DNA of 64,000 nt, from assembly GCA_021324775.1 (NCBI GenBank), contig JAJPIM010000007.1:1-64000 (forward strand), written 5' to 3'. This DNA is from Gemmatimonadota bacterium (GTDB lineage Bacteria > Gemmatimonadota > Gemmatimonadetes > Gemmatimonadales > Gemmatimonadaceae). The position numbers were made by a program, and so were the translations under genes. The first letter of the stretch is position 1. Every line of letters starts with the position of its first letter. A model generated the notes under the pieces. That model did no database searches. It was given only the letters and a program-made list of their open reading frames with translations, and was not told the DNA's origin. Shown here one piece after another: positions 7,896 through 17,585 of the stretch.

Positions 7896-10019
7896 TTACG
7901 CGTCGCTCGTGCTGCCCAGTTGCGGCTCGAGCGATTGCCGAACGAGTCCGATCACGTACGGCAGGTCGTCCAAGCTCGACAGGCCGATCTCCACATCGCC
8001 GTTTCCCCAGCGCCCAATGCCACTGACATCTTTGCACAACCCTTTGGGATCGTTCAGATCGGCAAATGGCATGTTTAACGACAAGCGCAGCCGCTTGGCC
8101 TGAGGAACTGCATCCACGAAGTTGGTTTCGGCTTTGTACGCAACGTAATACTTGAGGAACTCCTCGGTCACACACGGGTCGAGCGCCAACACAGCCTTAC
8201 GAAAGCCTTCGAACACAGGTTGCATATTTGGTGTCAGTAGGTGCGGATGATCGTTGATCGTGTACTCCGCGACGGCATCGCCGGTCGGCCGGTAGGCGTC
8301 CAAAATATCGCGAGGCAAAACAGGGGCCGACCAAACCGTGACCGCAAAGTCTGCTAGTTTGTCGGCGCGGGCCTGTATCGCTGCCTCGTCCCAAGCCTCG
8401 AGCGCGCCAAGCCCCTGGTTGAGCTTGAGTGGGCTTTGCTTTAATCCCTTCTCGGGGGCATCGGGCATATCGCGCTTCTCAATGAAGGAACGGTCGCTGT
8501 AATCGGCGTTATACGCGGTCAGCGTCAGGTTACCGAGTGTATGTAACCACGTCTCATGAACGCGCTGCCAATCAGAGCCGAGCGCCTCGCGCCACTCGAG
8601 GGAGAGACTCGGGTTCTGTGGCATGATGTGCTCGATGGTGTACTCGTCCACCACCACGCGCTCCTTTCTGCCATAATTTTCAATGCGGCGGAGCCAATAA
8701 CTGCGACTGCGGAAGTTGTAAAGGTCGCGGGTATGCAGATCCCGGCGGAACTCTTCGTCAATGGGAAATCGACGGTAGGACGGCAGCCCAAGCAGGTGCG
8801 CCTGAATACTTTCCAGGTATCGGTCCTTCTTCAGTGCCTTCGTAAACGTGGCGAAGGTCTTGTTCATCGAGTTGGTGGGAATCGCACAAATGGCCCGGCG
8901 GAATACATATGCCTCGATCAGGCGCACGGTCATCAGCAGATCGTTCTTGGGCAGCGTATCGGCTTTGTAATCGTGATATAGCTCGAGTAGGAACGGATAA
9001 GCCACATCTACCTTAAGTTCGCGCAAGTCGTGGAAGGCAAGCTTTAGGTCAGCGTCGACTTCCGCGTCAAGCGCCATCGCGCAAAAGTGTCTGGCATAAT
9101 CGCGCATCTCACGTACGAGGCCTTCGATATGACTCTCGTCATTGGTGGCATCGGGTCGAGAGGATCGCGCATGCCCCTTAAAGGCTTCGTAAACAGCATT
9201 AATGTTGGGAATCTCGCCGGTCTTGACGGTGAGGTAGTGGCGCATAAAACTGTCAAAGTGGGTACCGTACGCCTCCTGACCGAAGCCTACCTCCATTGGC
9301 CGCCAGAACTGCTCGTAGAGTCGCGTTTGGAGAACTGGCTCAAGGCCCATCAAGATGAAGTTTCGAATGAGATCTGCCTGGCTTAGCTCCTTGCCAGTCG
9401 AGTTCATGCTCTCAAAAATAAGCTGAGGATTGTCCTGATCTCGGGTCAGCGCGATGTCCACGACGACCAACTTCGCGAGACCCTTGCAGACCGTGGCGAG
9501 TTCCACCCGCGCATCGGCAATCCATTTTGCGAACAACGCGTAGTTCGCCGCTATACGAAGGGACTGATGTTGCGGTTGTTCCCCGTCACCCACGATTGCG
9601 GTGAGCGAGGCCTTGTCTGTTTGCGACAGCAAGAGCTTAAAGTGGCGCTCGCCGGACTCTTCCGGGTTCAGCAGGTAGTAGTTGTTGATTTTCCTCTGCG
9701 AGAAGCCGTCGAACGGTTCGCTATCGGCCACCGCTTTGGCAAGGGCCGACAGCAACAGCGATACGGTAGTCAGTCGTTGTTGGCCATCGATGACAAGCAG
9801 GGGGGCCTGATGCGTGACTTGAGAGAGCCCGCTCTCGACATATACGATGGAACCGACGAAGTGGACGGGCACCTTGTCGCTAATGCCGCAACGCACTATG
9901 TCGTCCCAGAGCTGGCGACATTCCTTTTCCGTCCACGAATACGTCCGCTGGTAGATCGGAATGACGAACTGCGGGGACTTTTTCAGGAAATCGAGAAATT
10001 TGGCTTCAGTGGCCTTCAT
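7896..10019 (-). CDS. DUF262/DUF1524 (GmrSD-like) type IV restriction protein
   Basis: This is a 707-residue fusion. The N-terminal DUF262 (GmrS/ParB-like NTPase) shows IPIYQRTYSW (residues 20-29) and the diagnostic IDGQQRLTT (about 77-85). The middle carries the DUF1524 His-Me/HNH nuclease: YTIEHIMPQN (about 460) and LGNLTLT. The C-terminal ~120 residues (AYKAETNFVDAVPQ, IGRWGNGDVEIGL) match the DUF5655-like tail often fused to these proteins. The family includes GmrSD and BrxU, which cut modified phage DNA. Length is normal and all motifs are present, so it should be active. It points the same way as the methyltransferase operon downstream but is separated from it by the broken small gene. 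Start MKATEAKFLDFLKK at 10019. Confidence 0.9.
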   Translation of the reverse strand: MKATEAKFLDFLKKSPQFVIPIYQRTYSWTEKECRQLWDDIVRCGISDKVPVHFVGSIVYVESGLSQVTHQAPLLVIDGQQRLTTVSLLLSALAKAVADSEPFDGFSQRKINNYYLLNPEESGERHFKLLLSQTDKASLTAIVGDGEQPQHQSLRIAANYALFAKWIADARVELATVCKGLAKLVVVDIALTRDQDNPQLIFESMNSTGKELSQADLIRNFILMGLEPVLQTRLYEQFWRPMEVGFGQEAYGTHFDSFMRHYLTVKTGEIPNINAVYEAFKGHARSSRPDATNDESHIEGLVREMRDYARHFCAMALDAEVDADLKLAFHDLRELKVDVAYPFLLELYHDYKADTLPKNDLLMTVRLIEAYVFRRAICAIPTNSMNKTFATFTKALKKDRYLESIQAHLLGLPSYRRFPIDEEFRRDLHTRDLYNFRSRSYWLRRIENYGRKERVVVDEYTIEHIMPQNPSLSLEWREALGSDWQRVHETWLHTLGNLTLTAYNADYSDRSFIEKRDMPDAPEKGLKQSPLKLNQGLGALEAWDEAAIQARADKLADFAVTVWSAPVLPRDILDAYRPTGDAVAEYTINDHPHLLTPNMQPVFEGFRKAVLALDPCVTEEFLKYYVAYKAETNFVDAVPQAKRLRLSLNMPFADLNDPKGLCKDVSGIGRWGNGDVEIGLSSLDDLPYVIGLVRQSLEPQLGSTSDA

Positions 10020-10654
10020 ATGGATGTCGGTCTTGTTCCCTTCATGGCGTTGCGGAAAAGATGGCGCAAGATCGGTGCAACAGCGAGTCTCAACTGCGCT
10101 CGCAAGGGCGGTCGACCCGGTGAGGCGGGCTACCTAAGGGCGCCCACTGGAAATTGACGTACCGGGATGCGCCAAAGCGAGGGGCGTGAGCTGGCGCGAC
10201 GCGCAACTTGCCTCGTGCAGCCGACGGTCGGCGGCGACAGGCTGGAGGTTACATAGCGTGCGATTGGGTTACCTAGCGAGCCAATAGGCTACGTGCGGTA
10301 TGTTGCAGACGAAGGTTGGTTTATCAACCCCGCGACTGCGAACTCGCATCGAAAGCGTGCGGCCTCGCAAAGCGACGGATCCGCTTGATTTCACCACAGG
10401 CTCCCATATATTCGGCCTCCCCGCGCGACCCGATTCTCGGCGGGCTACCATCCGCGACTACGGAGCACGCGAAGGGCGTGCTAGCCACGATGATTTCCGC
10501 AGTGGAGTCGCGCATGGCCGCATAAACGCGCCGCACGTCGTGGTTCCATCATCCGATCCGGCGAGTTCGTCCCGCAGTTCTCGTCCGACTGGTCGCGCCG
10601 TTCTCGCTCGCGTTGTGATTCGCTCGAAGACGTGCCTCACCACCGAGGTCCGGA
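10020..10654. other. Intergenic region between GmrSD-like gene and thsA
   Basis: I find no convincing gene here; the short ORFs are incompatible with each other and have no recognisable motifs. The stretch holds a 20-base-periodic GGTTAC array (listed separately) and a small hairpin GGTTG/CAACC at 10314-10329. It separates the divergent GmrSD-like gene and thsA, so it must contain both promoters, but I cannot place them. Confidence 0.5.
10247..10298 (+). repeat. Three GGTTAC-type repeats at 20-base spacing (possible IS end)
   Basis: GGTTACATAGCG (10247-10258), GGTTACCTAGCG (10267-10278) and GGCTACGTGCGG (10287-10298) lie exactly 20 bases apart in one orientation. A related array starts at 33108 with the same first 12 bases. 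Regular, multiply repeated binding sites of this kind are typical of transposon ends such as IS21- or IS481-like elements, but no transposase lies next to it. Confidence 0.4.
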
Positions 10655-12088
10655 ATGACGGACGAGATCGATCGCTTTGTCAACGGGTATGTGGAAGCGA
10701 TACGCGATGAGAACGCCGCCGTGTTCGCAGGCGCGGGTTTATCGATTCCATGTGGCTTGGTCGATTGGGCCTCGCTGCTGCGCGACATCGCCGTGGAGAT
10801 CGGACTGAACGTCGACAAGGAAACCGACCTGATCAGTGTTGCTCAGTTCCATGAGAATGAGCGAGGCGGACGCCATGGGATCAACCAGGCGTTAATCAAC
10901 GAATTTGCTGAGCGGTCGGACATCACAATAAACCACACGATTCTGGCCGCACTTCCGATCCGTACCTACTGGACGACGAATTACGATAAGCTTCTTGAAG
11001 AGTCGCTGCGGCGGGTACAGAAACGCGTGGACGTGAAGATCGTTGAGAAGAACATTGCCACAATGCTGCCGAGGCGCGACGTGGTTGTGTACAAGATGCA
11101 TGGCGATATCTCGCTGCCGGATGAAGCCGTCGTGACAAGGGACGATTATGAAAGCTATGGTACCACACATCCGCTGTTCAGCACAGCATTGCAAGGAGAC
11201 CTAGTATCAAAGAGATTTCTCTTCATTGGTTTCAGTTTCAGCGATCCGAATGTTGGTTATCTCCTTAGTCGCATTCGGCTGATTCTTGGAAAAGATCGTC
11301 CTGAGCATCACTGCCTCTTACGGGATGTACATCCGGATGACTTCCCAAGTGACGAAGACTACATCTATGCCCGGGCACGGCAGAATCTCCAGGTAAAGGA
11401 TCTCAAGCGTTTTGGGATTCAAGCACTGCTTGTCCAATCGTACGGCCAGTACACGGTAGTGCTCAAGAAAATAGCGGAGCAGTTCCGGCGTAGACGCGTG
11501 TTTGTGTCTGGTAGCGCGGCGACTTACGCTCCAATGGGCGATTTGGCTGGCGAAGAATTCTTACGTTTATTGGGCGCCGCCCTTATCGAGAAGGGGCTGG
11601 ATGTCGTCACAGGGTTTGGCCTGGGAGTGGGCCCCTATCTGTTAAACGGTGTCCTCGAAGGGCTGGAGGCCGAGAGCACACATTCGTTTCATGATCGAGT
11701 GACATTGCGGCCTTTTCCTCAAGGCATCTCCGACGCCGCTAGTCGTGCGCAAAGGTGGCGCAAGTACCGGACTGACATGATTGGAACCGCAGGGATAGCG
11801 GTATTTGTGTTCGGCAACCGCAAAAATGGTGACGAGGTGGAAGCTGCTTCTGGCGTTATCGAGGAATTCGAGCTTGCCAAGGAAGCCGGGCTCGTTTTGG
11901 TGCCTGTTGGGAGTACGGGATACGTGGCGCGGGAACTCCATCGACGGGTGCTGCTCGACTATGAAGCGCTTTTTCCAGGTCTGCCTCAGCTTCGCAACAG
12001 GCTCGAAGAATTGGGCACTGAAACAGATCAAGGCACGCTAGTAAGCCGTGTCGTGTCGCTGGTGGCGACCATCGCGAAAGGAGCATAA
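10655..12088 (+). CDS. thsA: Thoeris effector ThsA (SIR2 NADase with C-terminal SLOG sensor)
   Basis: This is a 477-residue protein colinear with Bacillus cereus ThsA (about 476 residues). The N-terminal SIR2 domain has NAAVFAGAGLS (20-30), TYWTTNYDKL with the catalytic Asn at 109, and VVYKMHGD with His 149, plus FLFIGFSFSDPN. The C-terminal SLOG/STALD domain starts near 285 with RVFVSGSAATY and continues with VTGFGLGVGPYLLNGVLE and LRPFPQG, the ligand-binding part. In this family the SLOG domain binds a cyclic ADP-ribose isomer made by ThsB, which switches on NAD+ cleavage and stops phage replication. ATG at 10655 follows GAGG. thsB starts on the base after the stop. All key residues are present, so the system looks intact. 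Confidence 0.95.
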   Translation: MTDEIDRFVNGYVEAIRDENAAVFAGAGLSIPCGLVDWASLLRDIAVEIGLNVDKETDLISVAQFHENERGGRHGINQALINEFAERSDITINHTILAALPIRTYWTTNYDKLLEESLRRVQKRVDVKIVEKNIATMLPRRDVVVYKMHGDISLPDEAVVTRDDYESYGTTHPLFSTALQGDLVSKRFLFIGFSFSDPNVGYLLSRIRLILGKDRPEHHCLLRDVHPDDFPSDEDYIYARARQNLQVKDLKRFGIQALLVQSYGQYTVVLKKIAEQFRRRRVFVSGSAATYAPMGDLAGEEFLRLLGAALIEKGLDVVTGFGLGVGPYLLNGVLEGLEAESTHSFHDRVTLRPFPQGISDAASRAQRWRKYRTDMIGTAGIAVFVFGNRKNGDEVEAASGVIEEFELAKEAGLVLVPVGSTGYVARELHRRVLLDYEALFPGLPQLRNRLEELGTETDQGTLVSRVVSLVATIAKGA

Positions 12089-12583
12089 ATGGCGCGCAAA
12101 GTGTTCTACAGTTTCCATTATGACGCTGATGGTGCCCGCGTGTCTCAGGTCCGAAACATGGGCGTGGTGGAGGGCAGCCCAATTGCGTCAGACAACGAGT
12201 GGGAAGAGATCCAGCGCGGTGGTGACAAAGCCATCCAGACTTGGATCGACGGACAAATGTCCGGGACGTCCTGTTGCGTGGTTCTGATCGGTAAGGCGAC
12301 TGCCAACAGAAAATGGGTCAATTATGAGATTGACCAGGCTTGGAAACAAAAAAAGGGGGTCGTTGGGATTCACATTTATGAGTTGAAGGATCTGAACGGC
12401 GCTAAATCGACAAAGGGATTGAACCCACTTGACTTTGTCCAGATCTCACCAGGTCGCGCTGTCTCCTCAGTGGCTAAGACGTATGATCCTCCTCAGGTAG
12501 ACAGTAAAGAGGTATACGCCCATATCAAGAACCATCTGGCGGAATGGATCGACGAAGCAATTGAGATTCGTGGGCGGTCTTAA
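12089..12583 (+). CDS. thsB: Thoeris sensor ThsB (TIR-domain cyclase)
   Basis: This is a 164-residue single-domain TIR protein of the ThsB (DUF1863-type) family. It opens KVFYSFHYDADG, has AIQTWIDGQMSGTSCCVVLIG, and WVNYEIDQAW carrying the likely catalytic Glu at 80, the position equivalent to the essential Glu in characterised ThsB. In known systems ThsB detects infection and converts NAD+ into a cyclic ADP-ribose isomer that activates ThsA. The ATG touches the thsA stop (TAA-ATG), so the two are co-translated. Only one TIR gene is present, as in the simplest type I Thoeris loci. The next base stretch holds the att-like repeat. Confidence 0.93.
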   Translation: MARKVFYSFHYDADGARVSQVRNMGVVEGSPIASDNEWEEIQRGGDKAIQTWIDGQMSGTSCCVVLIGKATANRKWVNYEIDQAWKQKKGVVGIHIYELKDLNGAKSTKGLNPLDFVQISPGRAVSSVAKTYDPPQVDSKEVYAHIKNHLAEWIDEAIEIRGRS

Positions 12584-13657
12584 TGGTTCGCCCGCGACGT
12601 GTCAAATGCGGGTTAGACCCCTGAGGGTCGGCCGGCACCCACCGCCGATCCGTTGGCAGTAGCCTGGGCAAACGCCGCCTACCGAACGACAAATTGAGCA
12701 TCGATTTCGTCAGCGACGCACTCGCGGGAGAGCACATCAGCGAGTGTGGCCCGAGAGGGATCGCGGGATCTCCGGTGCGTTCCAAGAACGTGAGCGCGTA
12801 CGGTGGTGGGCATCGGCGGATCCGTCGGGTTGTAGTGCGGCCAGCCGTCGCCAGGTAGGTTCGGGCCCGCAACCCCGAGCCAAGTGCCCGCGGCGCTCTA
12901 GAAACTCGACGATCGCGGCGTCGGTGACGGTGCGCGCCGTGACGGCTCTCTCGGGACCGTGGCCCGTTTCGTGGTCCGTTTCTCCCGGCAGGTCCGATCA
13001 TTCTCTATGTGAAAACCGGCGCCGATGCCCGGTTTCACGCAGCTAACCGTCAAATTGCCGAACTTTGGCCCCCTCTGAGATCGAATGGGGTGCAGCGGGT
13101 CGCGGGCTCAAACCCAACCGTCCCGACGATGCACAACTCCGGCTCCCAAAAGGCCATAGGACCGAATCTCAACTAGCGCCTAGAGGTCGCCGTATGGTGG
13201 CTCAACCTCTGCGCTGCTCCGTCCGCAGACCTCGGTGGAACGACCGCGTAGCCAAGGGCCGCTGATACGGCCCAAAACTATGAGCGCGGGTTCCGGGACA
13301 CCAGAGAAAGTTGCGAATCGTTCCGACGCAATGCTCGTATTGCCGTATGTAGATTCTCGGTCGTCGGTCTGCCCCTGTTCGGTTGGGCCATTGGTCAACC
13401 AAGTCTCGACGGAAGATTAGAGCAGGCAATGAGCAGCGGCCTCCACTAGGGGCGTCGGCCGGGCGCACCCCTTGGCATGGCAGAGCAAGATCAAAACTTG
13501 GTACGTGCTGACCCTGGAGAGACCTGTCCGGTCCACGGAGTAGGCGGCAACGCCCGCCTACCCATTCATTATCAGCATCAGCGATGGCATCCGTCACTGG
13601 CAAGTGTCAGACCCCCGCGCCATGTTGTGTCGTCCGCACGAAACTCCAACACCGTGC
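12584..13657. other. 1-kb stretch without a convincing gene, holding the left att-like repeat
   Basis: Short ORFs occur on both strands, but none shows a motif or a start with a ribosome site. A minus-strand stretch near 12740-12990 reads through without many stops but is unrecognisable. The stretch carries the direct repeat at 12949-13130. It may contain the leader of the TM0106-type gene. Confidence 0.5.
12949..13130 (+). repeat. Left copy of tRNA-3'-end-like direct repeat (putative att site)
   Basis: About 170 bases align with 27974-28150, with long identical blocks: TGGTCCGTTTCTCCCGG, ACCGGCGCCGATGCCC, CAGCTAACCGTCA and GATCGAATGG, then GGGTCGCGGG and CCGTCCCGA. The end resembles the T-arm plus acceptor strand of a tRNA, the usual target of tyrosine integrases, though here the T-stem is damaged (GCGGG against CCCAA). 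A hairpin GTGAAAACCGG/CCGGTTTCAC is inside. No integrase gene is visible in the window. Confidence 0.55.
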
Positions 13658-16600
13658 ATGCGATACTTCAGGGAACATCTCACCCTCTCAGCCACCGACC
13701 TGTCCAATTTCCTCGGCTGCCACCATCGGATGGCCCTGGACATGGAGGCTGCGGCCGGGGGTCGAACGCGCCCGCATTTCGAGGATCCGCTGTTGGAGCT
13801 TCTTTTCCAGCGTGGGCGCGATCATGAGAAGGCATACGTCGATTCTTTGCGAGCAGCCGGGCGCGAGATCCTGGATCTCACCAGCCTGGAGAATCGTGAC
13901 GAGCTAGTCGACGCCACGATGGCCGCTATGCACGCCGGTGCCGACATCATCGTCCAGGGCGCGCTTCGCAACGACCCATGGTTCGGCAAACCCGACCTCC
14001 TGCAACGTACGCCGCGTGCCAGTGGGCTTGGGGAGTGGTCGTACGAGATCGCCGACACCAAGCTCGCCCGAGAGACTCGCGCCGGAGCCGTCCTTCAGTT
14101 GGGCCTCTATTCGGAGATGCTTACCGTTACACAGGGGCGCTCGCCGGAATACTTCCACGTCATAACGCCCGATCCCGACCATCCAACCCACACCTTTCGG
14201 GTCGACGAGTACGCCGCTTACGTGCGGCTCGTACGGAACCAGTTGGCCACGATGGTAACGCGGACGGCCACGGACATCGCCGCGGCGTATTACCCGGAAC
14301 CGGTTGAGGAGTGTCGGATCTGTCCCTGGTCGGGCCTCTGCGATAGGAAGCGCCACACTGATGACCATCTCTCCCTCGTGGCCGGCATTACGCGGATGCA
14401 GCGAAGCGAGCTCGAAGCCCATGGCTTGCGTACGCTCGCCCAGCTCGGGCGTCTCCCGCTGCCGATACCCTTCAAGCCCGACCGTGGCTCACCAGACTCA
14501 TATATCCGCATTCGCGAACAAGCCCGCCTCCAGCTCGATTCACGGGGAAAGACGCCTCCACTCTACGAGCTCCGCGACGTAGTCGAGGGTGAGGGGCTCT
14601 GTCGGCTCCCCACGCCTTCTCCCGGCGACATCTTCCTCGACCTCGAGGGCGATAGCCTCGCGGTCGAGGGTGGTCGCGAATACCTGTTCGGTCTCGTGAC
14701 GCTGGGCCCCGACAACGTGCCGCAATACTCCGCTTATTGGGGATTTAATGACCGCGACGAGCGCGCGTCCTTCGAGGCAGTGATCGACCGGATCGTCGAC
14801 GCGATCGGCGCACACCCTGATACGCACGTCTTTCACTACGCACCCTACGAGTCGACGGCATTCAAACGGCTCATGGGGCGCTACGCGACGCGAGAGAACG
14901 AACTCGACGGCATGCTGCGAGCGGGGCGGCTCATCGATCTCTATGCGGTCGTTCGCCAAGGTCTACGCGCTGGCATCGAGGGCTACTCCATCAAGAAGCT
15001 CGAGCCTTTGTATGGGTTCGCGCGCGTCGTTTCCTTGGCGGATGCCGACAAAGGGCTCCGGGCTCTCGAGTATGCCCTTGCGGTCGGGGCGACCGATGTG
15101 GTGCCCGCCGACGTTCGTGCCACCGTCGAGGGATATAACAAAGACGACTGCCTCTCGACACTTCGCCTGCGTGACTGGCTCGAGACCCTGCGTCGTAGGG
15201 CGGAGGAGGGCGGTGCAATCATTCCACGGCCTGTGCTCAAGCCCCCCGAGCCGTCCGCTGCCCTCGACGAACGGCAACGTCGCACGGAGGCACTTCGGGA
15301 GCGGCTGCTGGCAGGAATCGACGGCCCGCCCGCTCCTGACACCCCCGAGTACGGGCGGTGGATTCTCGCGCATCTGCTCGATTTCCATCGCCGAGAAGAC
15401 AAGGCCGGATGGTGGAAATACTATGCGCTGTGCGGGTCCACTGATGAAGAGCTCATGGACGAGCCGGAGGCCGTCGCGCAGCTCAAGCACGATTGCCGGT
15501 GCGAGGTCACGCTTAATTCCAGGACGAAGAAGCCAACAGGCACCGTCGTTGACAGGTACCGGTATCCGCCGCAGGAGATGGAGATCGAGCGAGAGGACGA
15601 CCTGAAGAACCGCGATGGGTCTGCGTTTGGAGAGGTCGTCGCGGTGGATCGGTTGGCGCGCACGATTGAAGTGAAGAAGACGAGGGCATGCACCGAACTG
15701 CACCCCACCGCCGTGTTTGCCCATAAGCATGTCTCAGCGGAGGTCATTGAGAACGCTATCGCTGCGATCGGCGATGACGTCGCGCCCTTGCCGGGATGCA
15801 CTGGCGCAAACAGAATTGCACGCGCGTTGCTACAACGGGAGCCTCCACGCCTCGTGTCCGGCACTTTCCAACAAAGTGGCAGTGCGGATGTATCGGCACT
15901 TGCCCTTGCTACTGTGTGCCAACTCGATCACACCGTACTGGCCGTCCAAGGGCCTCCGGGATCCGGAAAGACCCATATGGGCGCCAGGATGATCTGCGCA
16001 CTCGTTGCCGAGGGAAAGAAGGTTGGGGTAATGGGGCCGACCCACAAGGTCATCGCGAAGCTTCTGGGCGAAGTCGCGAAGGCGGCCGAGCAGATGGCCG
16101 CGGCCGTTCGCTGCGCCCAAAAGAGTTCTGGAGATGACTCCGATCCCATACCGGACGGTATCGCGGCAATCTCCGATACGAAAGAGGCGCTGCATATGCT
16201 CACCAGTCGCGAGATGCAGGTGGTGGGGGGCACGGCGTGGCTCTGGACTCGGACGGAGATGCAGGGCGCAGTGGATGTGCTGTTCGTCGATGAGGCGGGG
16301 CAGGTTGCACTCGCCAATGCGGTCGCCGCCTCTGGTGCTGCGGATAGCATGGTACTATTGGGCGATCCACAGCAACTCAATCAGCCGCAGAAGGGAAGCC
16401 ACCCAGACGGCGTCGCAATTTCGGCCCTCCAGCATCTACTCGGCGACCACGAGACTATGCCGAGTGATCGAGGAATCTTTCTTCCGGAAACGTGGCGGCT
16501 ATCGCCCGGGATCTGCGACTTCACGTCAGAGGTGTTCTATGAATCACGCCTCCGGTCGAAGCCGGCTCTCCGAAACCAGTCACTCACCGGCATCGATAGC

Positions 16601-17104
16601 TTGGCGGGCAGCGCTCTCTGGTACGTCGACGTCCATCACGAGGGCCGCAGCAGTTCGTCCGCCGAGGAGGTCGATGTCGTTGCAACCCTCGTCGCCAAGC
16701 TGACCTCCCGGGGCTCGTCCTGGATCTCGGCAAACAATACCAAGACGCAACTCACTATTGACGATGTGCTGATCGTTTCACCATTCAACGCGCAAGTCAG
16801 CCGCCTCGCGGAACGCCTGCCGGCGGGGGCTAAGGTTGGCACAGTTGACAGGTTCCAGGGGCAAGAGGCCCCGGTCGTCATCTACAGCATGGCGGCCTCA
16901 AGCCCGGATGACGCACCGCGCGGCATGGAGTTCCTCTACAGCCTCAATCGCCTCAACGTCGCCACCTCTCGAGCGAGGTGCGCAGTAATCATTGTGGCCA
17001 ATCCTCGGCTGTTCCAGCCCGAGTGTCGTTCACCACGGCAGATGAAACTCGCAAATGCCCTCTGTCGGTACAGAGAGAAGGCTCGGCCGTATGTTCTGCA
17101 ATAG
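13658..17104 (+). CDS. TM0106-type RecB-like nuclease fused to SF1 helicase
   Basis: This is a 1148-residue two-part protein. The N-terminal half is the TM0106 RecB-like nuclease: FREHLTLSATDLSNFLGCHH at the start, YEIADTKLARET (PD-(D/E)XK D...K region), then C-x2-C-x5-C (CRICPWSGLC), probably a metal or Fe-S cluster site. An RNase-H-like segment follows (DIFLDLEGDS, about 325). The C-terminal half is an SF1 helicase with GPPGSGKT (765-772), DVLFVDEAGQ, LLGDPQQL, VDRFQGQEAPVVIYS and NVATSRARCAVIIV. Such proteins occur in defence islands and DNA-repair settings. The ATG at 13658 was preferred to the one 54 bases upstream because homology begins there. It is the first gene right of the left att-like repeat. 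Confidence 0.9.
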   Translation: MRYFREHLTLSATDLSNFLGCHHRMALDMEAAAGGRTRPHFEDPLLELLFQRGRDHEKAYVDSLRAAGREILDLTSLENRDELVDATMAAMHAGADIIVQGALRNDPWFGKPDLLQRTPRASGLGEWSYEIADTKLARETRAGAVLQLGLYSEMLTVTQGRSPEYFHVITPDPDHPTHTFRVDEYAAYVRLVRNQLATMVTRTATDIAAAYYPEPVEECRICPWSGLCDRKRHTDDHLSLVAGITRMQRSELEAHGLRTLAQLGRLPLPIPFKPDRGSPDSYIRIREQARLQLDSRGKTPPLYELRDVVEGEGLCRLPTPSPGDIFLDLEGDSLAVEGGREYLFGLVTLGPDNVPQYSAYWGFNDRDERASFEAVIDRIVDAIGAHPDTHVFHYAPYESTAFKRLMGRYATRENELDGMLRAGRLIDLYAVVRQGLRAGIEGYSIKKLEPLYGFARVVSLADADKGLRALEYALAVGATDVVPADVRATVEGYNKDDCLSTLRLRDWLETLRRRAEEGGAIIPRPVLKPPEPSAALDERQRRTEALRERLLAGIDGPPAPDTPEYGRWILAHLLDFHRREDKAGWWKYYALCGSTDEELMDEPEAVAQLKHDCRCEVTLNSRTKKPTGTVVDRYRYPPQEMEIEREDDLKNRDGSAFGEVVAVDRLARTIEVKKTRACTELHPTAVFAHKHVSAEVIENAIAAIGDDVAPLPGCTGANRIARALLQREPPRLVSGTFQQSGSADVSALALATVCQLDHTVLAVQGPPGSGKTHMGARMICALVAEGKKVGVMGPTHKVIAKLLGEVAKAAEQMAAAVRCAQKSSGDDSDPIPDGIAAISDTKEALHMLTSREMQVVGGTAWLWTRTEMQGAVDVLFVDEAGQVALANAVAASGAADSMVLLGDPQQLNQPQKGSHPDGVAISALQHLLGDHETMPSDRGIFLPETWRLSPGICDFTSEVFYESRLRSKPALRNQSLTGIDSLAGSALWYVDVHHEGRSSSSAEEVDVVATLVAKLTSRGSSWISANNTKTQLTIDDVLIVSPFNAQVSRLAERLPAGAKVGTVDRFQGQEAPVVIYSMAASSPDDAPRGMEFLYSLNRLNVATSRARCAVIIVANPRLFQPECRSPRQMKLANALCRYREKARPYVLQ

Positions 17105-17196
17105 GGCAAATCGTGATCCTCGCGTCGAGGAAGTAGTGACTTGCACGACGCGGCCGGCGATGATGGACAAACCGGCGCGGACCGAAGCGGACTGCC

Positions 17197-17388
17197 GTGG
17201 CGACTACTAAGGCGAGGCGACAGCCCAAGCCGCCCAAAGGGCGGAACAGCAAGCTCCAGCGGTGGATTGACCTGCTTGCCGCGCTCCTTTCCCGCCAACT
17301 CCCCGCCTCGTTCGAGGACCTACGCCGCGACGTACCAGCATGCGCAGCTGGCGACGGTCCGACGCTCATGCGCATGATTTCACGAACT
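17197..17388 (+). pseudogene. N-terminal fragment of a WYL-domain transcriptional regulator
   Basis: From a GTG at 17197 the frame reads PPKGRNSKLQRWIDLLAALL, PASFEDLRRDVPAC and GPTLMRM. This is the winged-helix N-terminus typical of WYL regulators, where the family continues with FERDKDELR. Here the similarity stops at about residue 62 and the rest is unrelated. The WYL ligand-binding part is absent. WYL regulators often sit beside defence genes; this one is a remnant next to the TM0106-type gene. Confidence 0.6.
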
Positions 17389-17585
17389 TCTGGTAAGCGA
17401 AGATGGATGAGCCACTGCTGGCCGGCGCGACTGAGCAAACCATCGTGCAATTGGAGCGTGAGGGCGCCGTGTCCTGAGCCGATCTTGCCAAGCGAAGGTG
17501 TGTACGAATTGGCGGCACACGGGGCATGGTGGGTCCGTCGCCATCGCCCGGGTTGGCGCTCTGCCTTCCGGGACCGGCGGGTATT

